Assembly (NCBI RefSeq): GCF_937127095.1
Contig: NZ_CAKZLP010000077.1
Span: 1 to 64,000, forward strand
Source: an uncultured Amphritea sp.
GTDB lineage: Bacteria > Pseudomonadota > Gammaproteobacteria > Pseudomonadales > Balneatricaceae
Direction of reading: 5' to 3'
DNA length: 64,000 nucleotides
In this document: positions 19,281-28,332 of the stretch, one piece after another
How the letters are laid out: the number at the start of each line of letters is the position of its first letter
Position numbering within the stretch: the stretch's first letter is position 1
Made by a program: the position numbers and the translations under genes
The notes under the pieces: model-generated
Database searches by the model: none
What the model was told of the DNA's origin: nothing
What the model saw: only the letters and a program-made list of their open reading frames with translations

Positions 19281-19715
19281 ATGCTGCAAACATTCCTAAA
19301 AGCTAAATTGCATCGGGTTACGGTAACGCACGCAGAGCTTCATTATGAAGGCTCCTGTGCAATCGATGGTGTACTACTCGAACGCTCCGGAATTAAGGAG
19401 TATGAGCAGATACATATATACAACATCAATAATGGTGAGCGTTTCACTACTTATGCGATTCGGGGTGAAGATAACAGCGGCATCATCTCTGTTAATGGTG
19501 CGGCTGCTCACAAAGCCTCAAAGGGTGATCTGCTAATTATCTGTTCTTATGTACAACTTGATGAGCAGGAAACAGAAACATTTCAGCCAACCCTGTGTTA
19601 TTTCGACAATGCAAAGAACGAAAATGATGCGCACCGGGTCAGTGATGCAGAGCTGCACCAGCGCAACATCATGACCGGCATTAAAAACAGTATTGCGGTG
19701 CAGGAAAACAACTGA
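19281..19715 (+). CDS. panD: Aspartate 1-decarboxylase (PanD)
   Basis: Makes beta-alanine from L-aspartate for pantothenate and coenzyme A. The 144-aa proenzyme has the self-cleavage site HYEGSCAID: the Gly-Ser bond breaks and the serine becomes the pyruvoyl cofactor. Other conserved parts are the lysine in MLQTFLKAKLHRVTV, NGERFTTYAIRGE and SGIISVNGAAAHKASKGD. Compared with the 126-aa Escherichia coli enzyme it has about 18 extra C-terminal residues of polar composition. It stands alone, without panB or panC, behind a long structured leader, and ends at a clear terminator. Confidence 0.94.
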   Translation: MLQTFLKAKLHRVTVTHAELHYEGSCAIDGVLLERSGIKEYEQIHIYNINNGERFTTYAIRGEDNSGIISVNGAAAHKASKGDLLIICSYVQLDEQETETFQPTLCYFDNAKNENDAHRVSDAELHQRNIMTGIKNSIAVQENN

Positions 19716-19738
19716 TATCTGCCGCTCTTAAGCTTTGC

Positions 19739-19766
19739 AAAAGCTGCTACCTGGCAGCTTTTTTTA
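19739..19766 (+). terminator. Intrinsic terminator after panD
   Basis: Arms AAAAGCTGC and GCAGCTTTT around loop TACCTG, continuing into a T tract. Confidence 0.88.
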
Positions 19767-19806
19767 TGTCTGGAAGAAAATAGTGGATGATCAGAGGAAA
19801 TCTTAG

Positions 19807-19899
19807 ATTGTCGACAATTGATCTGAGTCATTATTTTATCACGCTATAAATGATCTAAAAACGCTATCAAAATAAGATTCTGTCTACATATCGTAGACA
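19807..19899. promoter_or_regulatory. Two palindromic operator candidates upstream of prpE
   Basis: ATTGTCGACAAT at 19807-19818 is a perfect 12-bp palindrome. TGTCTAC-N5-GTAGACA at 19881-19899 is a second dyad. The first fits the tNGT...ACNa form of operators bound by FadR-subfamily GntR regulators, a family that includes regulators of propionate and fatty-acid genes. The second is 150 bases upstream of the prpE ATG, a plausible promoter position. Confidence 0.5.
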
Positions 19900-20049
19900 A
19901 TTTAGCCTTTTGTAGTAGTTTATTTTTAAGGTATCTCGGTTAGAGTGTGTTTCATCAGGCTATACCTGCAGATAAAAATGATAGGCCTATAAAAGCAGGT
20001 GCTGCCGGTCTGAAACATATAATAACGGTTACAGCGAAGGGCCAGAGCT

Positions 20050-21939
20050 ATGTCATATAAAGAAGAATACAGAAAATCAATCGAAACCCCTGAAGCGTTC
20101 TGGGCTGAGAAGGCTGAAGCGGTTAAGTGGTTTAAAAAGCCAGTGACTATTCTGAGTAAGGATGAAAATGGCATAGACCGCTGGTTTGCCGATGGTGAGA
20201 TGAACACCGCTTATCTGGCACTGGACTATCATGTTGAGTCCGGGCGCGGCGATCAGGATGCGCTGATTTTTGATTCACCAGTCACTGACACTAAGCAGCG
20301 TTACACTTATTCAGAGCTGCGTGATGCAGTAGCAAAGTTCGCCGGCGTGCTGAAAGCTCAGGGTGTTGAGAAAGGTGACCGGGTTGTTATCTATATGCCG
20401 ATGATTGCTGAAGCAGTTATCGCGATGCTGGGTGTTGCTCGTCTGGGTGCAATTCATTCCGTGGTGTTTGGTGGTTTTGCCCCCCACGAACTGGCAGTCC
20501 GTATTGATGATGCTGAACCTAAGGTGGTTGTTACCGCTTCCTGTGGTATTGAGATTGCAAAAGTTATCGAATACAAGCCACTGTTGGATGAGGCTATCCG
20601 CAAGTCAGCGCATCAGCCTGATAGCTGTATTGTTTTCCAGCGCCCACAGGTTACTGCTTCGATGATTGAAGGTCGGGATATTGACTGGGCAACAGCGGTT
20701 GCCACTGCTGAACCTGCCGACTGCACGCCGGTTAAAGCCACTGATCCTCTCTATATTCTCTACACTTCCGGTACCACCGGCAAACCAAAGGGTGTTGTGC
20801 GGGATAATGGCGGCCATGCGGTTGCCCTGAAGTACAGTATGAAAGCGATCTACAACATGGAACCTGGCGATGTATTCTGGGCGGCTTCCGATGTTGGCTG
20901 GGTTGTAGGGCACTCCTATATTGTTTATGGCCCACTGCTGGCTGGCTGCACTACCATTGTTTACGAAGGTAAGCCGATCAAGACTCCTGATGCTGGTGCA
21001 TTCTGGCGTGTGTGTGCAGAGTATGGTGCTAAAGCACTGTTTGCTGCACCTACCGCCTTCCGTGCAATCAAGAAAGAAGATCCTGATTCTGAGCTGCTGA
21101 AACAGTATGATTTGAGCAAACTGCAGACAATCTTCATGGCCGGTGAGCGACTGGATCCACCGACCTATCACTGGACTAAAGAGACTCTGGGTAAGCCGGT
21201 TATCGATCACTGGTGGCAGACCGAAACCGGCTGGGCGATCTGCGGTAACCTCACCGGTGTTGAGATGCTTGAGCCTAAACCGGGTTCTTCAACCGTGCCT
21301 GTCAGTGGCTTTAATATTCATATTCTTGACCATGATGGTAACGAACTGCCTAACGGCGAGCAGGGCAATATCGCGCTTAAACTGCCGCTGCCACCCAGCT
21401 GTCTGCCAACCGTATGGGGTGACTTCGAGCGTTTCCGCACCGGCTACCTGAGTGAGTTCCCGGGATATTACTGCTCTGGTGATGGCGGCTATAAAGATGA
21501 TGACGGTTATATTTTCATCATGGGGCGTACCGATGATGTTATCAACGTTGCCGGTCACCGTCTCTCTACCGGAGAGATGGAGGAGATCGTTGCCGATCAC
21601 CCGGCAGTGGCTGAGTGCGCGGTAATTGGTATTAATGATCCGCTGAAAGGGCAGCAACCGATTGGTCTGGTGCTGCTTAAAAACGGTGTTGAGATTGATG
21701 ATGCACAGATTGAAGCCGAACTGGTTGCGATGGTGCGTAAAGAGATTGGTGCGGTTGCCTGCTTCCGTCGTGCGATTGTGGTGCAGCGTCTGCCTAAAAC
21801 CCGTTCGGGTAAGATCCTGCGTAAATTGCTGCGTCAGATCGCCGACGGTCAGGAATATACAGTACCCTCTACCATTGATGATCCGGCCTCACTGCCTGAG
21901 ATTCAGGAGATCATGGGGCGTAATGGCCTGGTAAGCTGA
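20050..21939 (+). CDS. prpE: Propionyl-CoA synthetase PrpE
   Basis: Activates propionate to propionyl-CoA through a propionyl-adenylate. The 629-aa product has the usual family length and the acyl-CoA-synthetase signatures: P-loop YTSGTTGKPKGVVRDNGGH near residues 238-256 (the RDNGGH continuation separates PrpE from acetyl-CoA synthetase), DHWWQTETGW (A5), YYCSGDGGYKDDDGYIF, GRTDDVINVAGHRLSTGE (hinge) and the C-terminal KTRSGKILRK with the catalytic, acetylatable lysine. No methylcitrate-cycle genes are adjacent. It is preceded by two palindromic operators and followed by its own terminator. Confidence 0.93.
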   Translation: MSYKEEYRKSIETPEAFWAEKAEAVKWFKKPVTILSKDENGIDRWFADGEMNTAYLALDYHVESGRGDQDALIFDSPVTDTKQRYTYSELRDAVAKFAGVLKAQGVEKGDRVVIYMPMIAEAVIAMLGVARLGAIHSVVFGGFAPHELAVRIDDAEPKVVVTASCGIEIAKVIEYKPLLDEAIRKSAHQPDSCIVFQRPQVTASMIEGRDIDWATAVATAEPADCTPVKATDPLYILYTSGTTGKPKGVVRDNGGHAVALKYSMKAIYNMEPGDVFWAASDVGWVVGHSYIVYGPLLAGCTTIVYEGKPIKTPDAGAFWRVCAEYGAKALFAAPTAFRAIKKEDPDSELLKQYDLSKLQTIFMAGERLDPPTYHWTKETLGKPVIDHWWQTETGWAICGNLTGVEMLEPKPGSSTVPVSGFNIHILDHDGNELPNGEQGNIALKLPLPPSCLPTVWGDFERFRTGYLSEFPGYYCSGDGGYKDDDGYIFIMGRTDDVINVAGHRLSTGEMEEIVADHPAVAECAVIGINDPLKGQQPIGLVLLKNGVEIDDAQIEAELVAMVRKEIGAVACFRRAIVVQRLPKTRSGKILRKLLRQIADGQEYTVPSTIDDPASLPEIQEIMGRNGLVS

Positions 21940-21968
21940 CCCTTACCGATTAAAGCGTTTTACTACCT

Positions 21969-21996
21969 TCAGGCAGCCATCGGGCTGCCTTTTTTA
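21969..21996 (+). terminator. Intrinsic terminator after prpE
   Basis: Arms AGGCAGCC (21971-21978) and GGCTGCCT (21983-21990), loop ATCG, followed by a T run. Confidence 0.9.
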
Positions 21997-22132
21997 TGTT
22001 GCTAGCGGATAGCGTGCCTTAAGTCCGTTAATCCGGTTAAGCTGCCAGCAAGCCTGACCATTTATACTAACCATATGCACTTTAAGGATCGCTCCAATAA
22101 ACTGTTCGCTCTCTATCTGTATAAGGGTCTCT

Positions 22133-22627
22133 ATGCTTCGCATCAATGCTTTACCACTGTTCGGATTACTCTTTTCTGTTATAGCGTCTGCCTCAACCCA
22201 GGTGAATGATTCAGCTATTTTTGATCAGAAAAACTTATATGGTCGCTGGAACTGTAAATATGCGATGGAAGATGCCAATACACGGATGAAAGTTGACTAT
22301 GATATAAGCTATTTCGCAGATGGCAGAGCCAGTGGTTCCGGAACATTGTTACTCAGGATGCAAAATTTTCCTCAAATGGAGTATAGCCTTTCGAATCGTT
22401 CGACCTGGGTGGTTAAAGCGGGCTCGCTTATCTTATCGTCAGCAGAGTTTAAGCTGGTGAACAGAAGCCATCCGGAGTTGGATCAGATTCTTAATCTGGA
22501 GAGTTTATTTCCGCAGAATGTTCGTGAATCATCAACCATTCTTGAGTTAACTCAATCGACCCTTGTGGCACGATCTGACTCCTATGGTGGGGTCTATTCC
22601 TGCTCAAAGCGGGCACCGAAAATCTGA
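22133..22627 (+). CDS. Secreted protein of unknown function
   Basis: A 164-aa protein I do not recognise. It begins with a probable signal peptide (MLRINALPLFGLLFSVIASAS, cleavage near residue 21). The mature part has YGRWNCKYAME near the start and GGVYSCSKR at the end, so two cysteines could bridge the ends. The alternating polar/hydrophobic pattern, with YDISYFADGRASGSGTLLL in the middle, suggests a small beta-sheet (lipocalin-like) domain in the periplasm; that is inference. A 16-bp palindrome follows, then the HupE-like gene. Confidence 0.6.
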   Translation: MLRINALPLFGLLFSVIASASTQVNDSAIFDQKNLYGRWNCKYAMEDANTRMKVDYDISYFADGRASGSGTLLLRMQNFPQMEYSLSNRSTWVVKAGSLILSSAEFKLVNRSHPELDQILNLESLFPQNVRESSTILELTQSTLVARSDSYGGVYSCSKRAPKI

Positions 22628-22645
22628 TGCTATTGGTTCATAAGT

Positions 22646-22661
22646 AGTACAGATCTGTACT
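22646..22661. promoter_or_regulatory. Perfect 16-bp palindrome upstream of the HupE-like gene
   Basis: AGTACAGATCTGTACT is self-complementary over all 16 bases and sits 130-145 bases before the likely ATG of the HupE-like gene. No T tract follows, so an operator is more likely than a terminator. Confidence 0.45.
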
Positions 22662-22790
22662 TTTAAGATGATAAAAAATAGCACCAAAGTTCTGCCGTAG
22701 TTCTTGAGTGTCAGTGATAAAGTGCTGTGACCTGGACGTTTCCGACAACTGTTGTTGAATGTTTGTGACGTTAGTACTGAGACATATCCT

Positions 22791-23528
22791 ATGTATTTAA
22801 AATTATCGTCTTTGGGAATGACTCCTGGCTGTATAGGCTGGCGGGTTTTGACCTGTCGGGCTCTGATACTATTTTTGTCGGCCGGAATTGTGTCATCCAG
22901 CTTTGCTCATGGTGTTTCCGGCAGTGATGCGCTATTTATCCAGCAGACTAGTGGTATGCAGTTGTTTCCCTTTGCCTATCTGGGGGCGAAACATATGGTG
23001 ACCGGATACGACCATTTGCTGTTTCTGACAGGTGTGATTTTCTTTCTCTACAGAATGAAAGAGGTTTACATCTATGTGACGTTGTTTGCCGTCAGCCATA
23101 GTGTCACGCTTTTATATGGTGTACTTAGCGAGGTGCAGGTTAATGCACATATCATCGACGCTATCATCGGCTTCTCTGTTGTCTATAAGGCGTTAGATAA
23201 TCTAGGGGGCTTCCGTCGCTGGTTCGGGTTTCAACTTAACACCAAAGCAGCTGTAGTGGTTTTTGGTCTGTTTCATGGTTTCGGTCTTGCCACTAAACTT
23301 CAGGATTTTTCTTTACCGGCAGAGGGACTGGTAGCTAATATTTTAGCCTTCAACGCAGGTGTTGAACTGGGGCAGCTGGTGGCCCTGAGTGGCATACTTA
23401 TTTTAATGAATATCTGGCGTAAAACGGATGCATTTCCCCGGCATGCATATTCTGCCAATGTTCTGTTGATGTCAGCAGGCTTTATTCTGATGGGTTATCA
23501 ATTAACGGGCTTTTTGACACTTTCCTGA
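22791..23528 (+). CDS. HupE/UreJ-like membrane protein
   Basis: About 245 aa with an N-terminal signal-like helix ending FAHGVSG and roughly six further membrane helices. Motifs of the HupE/UreJ_2 family are visible: YLGAKHMVTGYDHLLFL, AVSHSVTLLYG, VVYKALDNLGG, GLFHGFGLATKL and FNAGVELGQLVAL. The conserved His, Asp and Glu within membrane segments suggest metal or ion handling, and some relatives are tied to nickel or cobalt metabolism; function here is not established. The frame is open to a TTG at 22752, but ATG 22791 gives the better leader. The next gene starts 10 bases after the stop. Confidence 0.8.
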   Translation: MYLKLSSLGMTPGCIGWRVLTCRALILFLSAGIVSSSFAHGVSGSDALFIQQTSGMQLFPFAYLGAKHMVTGYDHLLFLTGVIFFLYRMKEVYIYVTLFAVSHSVTLLYGVLSEVQVNAHIIDAIIGFSVVYKALDNLGGFRRWFGFQLNTKAAVVVFGLFHGFGLATKLQDFSLPAEGLVANILAFNAGVELGQLVALSGILILMNIWRKTDAFPRHAYSANVLLMSAGFILMGYQLTGFLTLS

Positions 23529-23538
23529 GGTATTCAAT

Positions 23539-24132
23539 ATGCGTGATATAGCTGACCTTAATCATGACCAGCTACCATCGGCAATGAGTTTAATTAAAGC
23601 CACTATGACGGCTATTGCCGGGGCCCTTGTACTGCTTGTTGTCATCATTTTGCCGGCTGAATATGGTCTTGATCCTACCGGTCTGGGTAAGCAGTTGGGT
23701 CTGACAATACTCAGTGTAGACCCTTCTGAGGTCGCTATTAACGCTCAATCTAAGACAATGGACACTCCGCTTAATGCTTATGTTCCACCGGTCTGGATAG
23801 GCAGTTCCCCATTTCGTTCCGATGAGGTCTCCATGACCTTAAAGCCAGGGAAGGGTGCAGAAATTAAAGCCAGAATGAAGTCTGGTGAAAATTTTGTATT
23901 CAACTGGAAGGCTCAGGGTGGTGATCTGTACTTCGATATGCACGGTGAGAAAATTGATGCGGGTGATGAATTTACCAGCTATTGGCTGGAACGAAGCAGG
24001 TCGAGTGCCAGTGGGTCCTTTGAGGCACCGTTTGATGGCACGCATGGCTGGTATTGGAAAAATAATGGCACTGAAATGGTCACGGTGTTTTTGGAAATAA
24101 GTGGCTTTTATGAAGCGCTCTTCAAGCCCTGA
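23539..24132 (+). CDS. Transmembrane anchor protein paired with HupE/UreJ
   Basis: A 197-aa protein with one membrane helix (about residues 22-44), immediately followed by the motif LPAEYGLDPTGLGKQLG, then a periplasmic domain of about 140 residues rich in beta-strand patterns and aromatic residues (FVFNWKAQGGDLYFDMHGE, GTHGWYWKNN). This matches the small proteins annotated as transmembrane anchor proteins that sit next to HupE/UreJ genes in many proteobacteria. The 10-base gap makes co-transcription and a shared complex likely. Biochemical function is unknown. Confidence 0.7.
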   Translation: MRDIADLNHDQLPSAMSLIKATMTAIAGALVLLVVIILPAEYGLDPTGLGKQLGLTILSVDPSEVAINAQSKTMDTPLNAYVPPVWIGSSPFRSDEVSMTLKPGKGAEIKARMKSGENFVFNWKAQGGDLYFDMHGEKIDAGDEFTSYWLERSRSSASGSFEAPFDGTHGWYWKNNGTEMVTVFLEISGFYEALFKP

Positions 24133-24188
24133 GTCAGCGCTTCACAACAGATAAGCTCTTTTCTGGTCTTATATTATTGCTTGAGGTT

Positions 24189-25031
24189 TTATTTGTTCTC
24201 TGAGGCTGAAGCCCGAAGCAGAATCCAGTCAAGCGCCCGGGTAGGCAGCACTCGTCGCAGAAAGCCAAACAGGTGGGTAGGGACTGTAACGTAGTAACGC
24301 GGCCTGGGCCGTTTACTCTCCAGCGCATGAATGACTTTTATCAGCACGGCTTGTGGTCCAAGTGTAAACATATCATCACCATCATCCGCTTTGCTCAACC
24401 GTTGCAGTACTTTCCGGTAAATATCACGAAAAGGGCTGGATTCAACATCGATATTGTCACGAAAGGCTATTAAGCAGTTATCTCTGAATTTACTTTTTAC
24501 CGGGCCGGGTTCTATCAGCGATACATAGATACCGGTACCTGCCAGTTCCTGCCGCAGGGTATCGCTGTAACCTTCAAGGGCGAACTTACTGGTGTTGTAA
24601 GCGCCACGAAAGCGCATGGTAATCAACCCCAGAATAGAACTGTTCTGAATAATCCGGCCAAAGCCCTGGCGCCGCATTAGCGGCAGCACCCGACAGGTGA
24701 GCTCATGCCAGCCCAGCAGGTTAGTTTCCAGTTGTTGACGTAACAGGTCGCGACTGAGATCCTCTATTGCACCGGGCTGGCCATAGGCGCCGTTATTAAA
24801 CAGTGCATACAGTTCGCCGCCGGTTTCTGCTTCAACCCAGTCCATAGCGTGTTGGATCGATTCAGAAGATTGCAGATCAAGCTGGACCGATTCCAGCCCC
24901 TGCTGCTTTAATCGTTCTACATCCTGCTGTTGTCGTGCAGTTGCAATGACTCTGTAGCCGCGCTGCTGCAGTCCGTTTGCTACATGATAGCCAATGCCGC
25001 TGGAGCAGCCGGTAATCAGTATTGTTTTCAT
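24189..25031 (-). CDS. Short-chain dehydrogenase/reductase (SDR)
   Basis: A 280-aa classical SDR. The N-terminal Rossmann motif is TGCSSGIG at residues 8-15, the NNGAYG motif near residue 86 stands in for NNAG, and the catalytic Ser and YNTSK (Tyr/Lys) follow near residues 140-158. A basic residue in the ATARQQ segment favours NADP(H). The substrate is unknown; the C-terminal third resembles SDRs acting on lipids or retinol-like alcohols, which is only a weak hint. It is convergent with the anchor gene and lies 46 bases downstream of the CBS/GGDEF/EAL gene. Confidence 0.85.
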   Translation of the reverse strand: MKTILITGCSSGIGYHVANGLQQRGYRVIATARQQQDVERLKQQGLESVQLDLQSSESIQHAMDWVEAETGGELYALFNNGAYGQPGAIEDLSRDLLRQQLETNLLGWHELTCRVLPLMRRQGFGRIIQNSSILGLITMRFRGAYNTSKFALEGYSDTLRQELAGTGIYVSLIEPGPVKSKFRDNCLIAFRDNIDVESSPFRDIYRKVLQRLSKADDGDDMFTLGPQAVLIKVIHALESKRPRPRYYVTVPTHLFGFLRRVLPTRALDWILLRASASENK

Positions 25032-25077
25032 CTGTTTCTCAAGTCTGTGCCGGTCTATACGATGGCTTAATGGTTGG

Positions 25078-28000
25078 CTAGATCTTATTCAGTAATGACA
25101 GAAACGCATGCTCAGGCACCCCTTTGCTGAACAGAAAGCCCTGCGCGTAAAAGCATTTTTCATCAATCAGGAACTGACGTTGTTCTTCTGTTTCCATGCC
25201 TTCAGCAATGACTTCAAGGCCTAGGCTGTCGGCCAGGGCGATAATGGCTCTGGAGATCGCCTGATCATTCATGTCACCGGGTATATCCCGAATAAAGGAG
25301 TGATCGATCTTTAGTCGGTCCAGCGGTAGTGTTTTAAGATAACTGAGAGAGGAGTAACCGGTTCCGAAATCATCAATGGCTAAGCGGATGCCCATCTCCC
25401 GAAGTTGCGTCAGCTCTTTACCGGCACGCTCTGGATTGTTCATGATCACCCCTTCGGTGATCTCAAGTTCAATCATTTCGCTACTGCATCGGTTTTGATC
25501 GAGTATTGCGGCAACCTCAGTCGCCAGCGAGTTAGAACCAAAATGGCGGGGGGATATATTGATTGAGATGCGCGGAACCTGGTATCCCTGCTGTTGCCAT
25601 TCATGAATGTTGCGGCACACGGTATCGAGCACCCAGTGATCGATAATCTTAATCATGCCGGTTTTTTCAGCGACCGGAATAAACCGGGCAGGCTCGATGG
25701 TGCCCATTTGAGGGTCTTTCCAGCGAATCAGTGCTTCTGCACCGATAATGCTATTGTCTCTCAGGTCTATTTGCGGCTGATAATGTAGCACGAACTGTTC
25801 ATGTTCAATGGCATTGCGCAGTGCACCGACCATCAGGATGCGTTCGAATGCCTGATCAGTCATCTCCTGAGTGTAAAACTCATAGCGATTTTTACCGGCG
25901 GCTTTAGCCCGGTACATCGCCGTATCGGCATTTCGGATGAGTGCTTCAGGCAGGTCGGCATCGTTTGGATAGAGGCTAATGCCGATACTCAGACTGATAT
26001 GCAGTTGCTCATCGAGTTCAACCGGAAGGCGAAAGGCATCCAGCAGGTTTTGTGCAACCAGCGCAGCATCATTTGCATGTGCGAGATCTTCAATAATGAT
26101 CGTGAATTCATCGCCGCCTAAACGTGAAATAGTATCGTTATCGCGAACATGGTTTTTAAGCCGTTCTGCGACTTTCTTAAGTAGCTGATCCCCCAGGTTG
26201 TGGCCAAAACTATCGTTGATCTCCTTAAACTCATCCAGATCAATAAATAAAAGGGCGACACCGGTGTTATTCCGTTTTGCATGCCGCAGCGCTTGTTCTA
26301 ACCGGTCACCAAACAGCAGGCGGTTGGGCAGCTTTGTCAGCGGGTCATGATGTGCCAGGTAATCCAGACTTTTCTCTTTTTCCATCAGGGTCTGACGGGT
26401 TTTAATATGCTCGGTGATGTCACGGCTTGATTCTACCAGTCCGGTGACCTGACCATCGACGCCATAAAGAGGGCTGGCCATCAGCTCAAATGTCCGGGTT
26501 TCTCCACTCTTTATGGTGTGCTCATGTATCCGGGTAAATGGCTGTTTACTTGTCACGACATCTTTCAGCGGGCAGGCCTCGCAGGGGTTGTCGCTGTTAT
26601 GGACCACTTTATAACAGGGTTTATCATGATGTTGCAGGCAGTTGAAATCATAATCGTTCGCCGCCCGATTTGACTTCATCACCTGGTAGTCGGTGCCAAT
26701 CACCATCACCGGATCACCGATGCAATCGATTACCGCCTGTAAAAAGTCACTCTCCTCGCGAGCGTGTTGTTCCGCTTGTTTACGCTCAGTAATATCTCTG
26801 ACGGTTGACAGTATGACCTGCTCACCGTTAATGGTTTGTAGTGCTGTACTTATCTCGACAGGAATTTTGCGACCGTCAGCGGTTGTATGAGTCGCTTCAA
26901 GTAGTGACCCTTTACTTCCTAACAGTGACAGACGTTGATGCCAGCTGTCGAGGTCATAAGACTGATCACTGATATCAGTAATTGACATCTGCAGAAGCTG
27001 TTCCCGGTCATAGCCGAGATAATCACAGCTAGCCTGGTTGATATCGAGTATCCGTGAGGTAGCGACATCAATGACAAACAATGCGTCGTTACTATGATCA
27101 ATCAGCTGCCGGAACAGCCGCAGCTGTGAATCAATCTTATGTTTCTCTGTCAGGTTGGTGAGCAAACATTGTGTCTGAACGAAGTTGTGCGCTTCATCAC
27201 GAACGATCTGTCCGTCGAGTCGAATATCAACCCGCTCTCCGGCCTTTGTCACTAGTTGATAAAGGATATTTTTAACATATCCATTGAGATGGAACGATGA
27301 GAAACAGTGCTCGAATTTTTCATCCTGACCTTCGGCCAGCAATCTCTTAAATGGGGTGCCTATAACTTCCCGGCTATCGTACCCCATTAACGCGCGCCAG
27401 CAGGCATTCACTTCGATGATATTGCCGGCAGCATCAAGTGACTGATAGGCCATCGGAGAGTTTTCAAAGAAAACCTGATAATGAGTTGCCTTACTACGAG
27501 TACTATTGAGCTGTTTATTCAGATTATCGATGGCATCCCGCATCATATGAATAAAGTGCGTTTGCAGCCGATCAATCAGATGCTGCCGTGTCAAAATTCC
27601 GATAACCTGTCCGCCATCATCGCATACCAGCAAGCGGCGAACATTCATGGTTTGCATAGTTTGCCGGGCTTCCAGAAGGGAAGTGCCAACACCAATCATT
27701 TGAACCGGGCTACTCATATAATCGCGCACCAGCGCGTTATTCAGATCGATCTGATCATCAAGCAGGCGGACAACATCCCGCTCGGTAAGAATGCCGTCAG
27801 CGTTGTGTCCATCTCCGACTACGACACTGCTGATCTTCTTTTCACTCATCATCGTGAAGGCATGGCGCAGTGTGCTGTCGGGTGTGACAAACAGAATAAT
27901 CCGCTCCATCACCGCTTCCACATGCTTTATTTCGGCAAGGTATTCAAACCCCAGATGCTGAACAAAGTCGGTTTCAGTGGCGATCCCCCTGAGGCTGCCA

Positions 28001-28332
28001 TCGCGGTTAATCACGACAATATGACGCAGACTTTCCTGTTGCATCTTTTCATACGCATGTTGGAAGTCGCAATCACCGTACATGGTTTTCACTGGTGATG
28101 TCATGATATCAGCGGCGGTCAGTCCACTGATATCACTATCAGCCGAGCTGACCAGGCGAAGTATATCTTTCTCGGTAATGATGCCCAGCGGTTCTTGCTG
28201 ATCAATGATAACGATTGAGCTAACGTGGGATTTGCGCATGCGATGCAGAACGCTTAACGCAGCGTCAGTCGGATGGGCATGCAAAACATCCATGCTACAT
28301 ATGGTATTCAGAGTGACAACCGGTTCCGACAT
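25078..28332 (-). CDS. CBS-PAS-GGDEF-EAL cyclic-di-GMP enzyme
   Basis: A 1084-aa multidomain protein, soluble by appearance. Four CBS motifs fill residues 1-265 (each with the GI(I/L)T(E/R) pattern) and could bind adenine nucleotides. Three PAS domains follow (about 285-405, 410-535, 540-655); the third carries a cysteine cluster in DKPCYKVVHNSDNPCEACPL. The GGDEF domain has an intact GGDEF near residue 739 and an upstream RDND inhibitory site; the EAL domain has EALIRW near 866 and LAIDDFGTGYSSL. Both catalytic sets look intact, so synthesis and hydrolysis of c-di-GMP are both possible. No partner gene is adjacent apart from the SDR. Confidence 0.92.
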   Translation of the reverse strand: MSEPVVTLNTICSMDVLHAHPTDAALSVLHRMRKSHVSSIVIIDQQEPLGIITEKDILRLVSSADSDISGLTAADIMTSPVKTMYGDCDFQHAYEKMQQESLRHIVVINRDGSLRGIATETDFVQHLGFEYLAEIKHVEAVMERIILFVTPDSTLRHAFTMMSEKKISSVVVGDGHNADGILTERDVVRLLDDQIDLNNALVRDYMSSPVQMIGVGTSLLEARQTMQTMNVRRLLVCDDGGQVIGILTRQHLIDRLQTHFIHMMRDAIDNLNKQLNSTRSKATHYQVFFENSPMAYQSLDAAGNIIEVNACWRALMGYDSREVIGTPFKRLLAEGQDEKFEHCFSSFHLNGYVKNILYQLVTKAGERVDIRLDGQIVRDEAHNFVQTQCLLTNLTEKHKIDSQLRLFRQLIDHSNDALFVIDVATSRILDINQASCDYLGYDREQLLQMSITDISDQSYDLDSWHQRLSLLGSKGSLLEATHTTADGRKIPVEISTALQTINGEQVILSTVRDITERKQAEQHAREESDFLQAVIDCIGDPVMVIGTDYQVMKSNRAANDYDFNCLQHHDKPCYKVVHNSDNPCEACPLKDVVTSKQPFTRIHEHTIKSGETRTFELMASPLYGVDGQVTGLVESSRDITEHIKTRQTLMEKEKSLDYLAHHDPLTKLPNRLLFGDRLEQALRHAKRNNTGVALLFIDLDEFKEINDSFGHNLGDQLLKKVAERLKNHVRDNDTISRLGGDEFTIIIEDLAHANDAALVAQNLLDAFRLPVELDEQLHISLSIGISLYPNDADLPEALIRNADTAMYRAKAAGKNRYEFYTQEMTDQAFERILMVGALRNAIEHEQFVLHYQPQIDLRDNSIIGAEALIRWKDPQMGTIEPARFIPVAEKTGMIKIIDHWVLDTVCRNIHEWQQQGYQVPRISINISPRHFGSNSLATEVAAILDQNRCSSEMIELEITEGVIMNNPERAGKELTQLREMGIRLAIDDFGTGYSSLSYLKTLPLDRLKIDHSFIRDIPGDMNDQAISRAIIALADSLGLEVIAEGMETEEQRQFLIDEKCFYAQGFLFSKGVPEHAFLSLLNKI

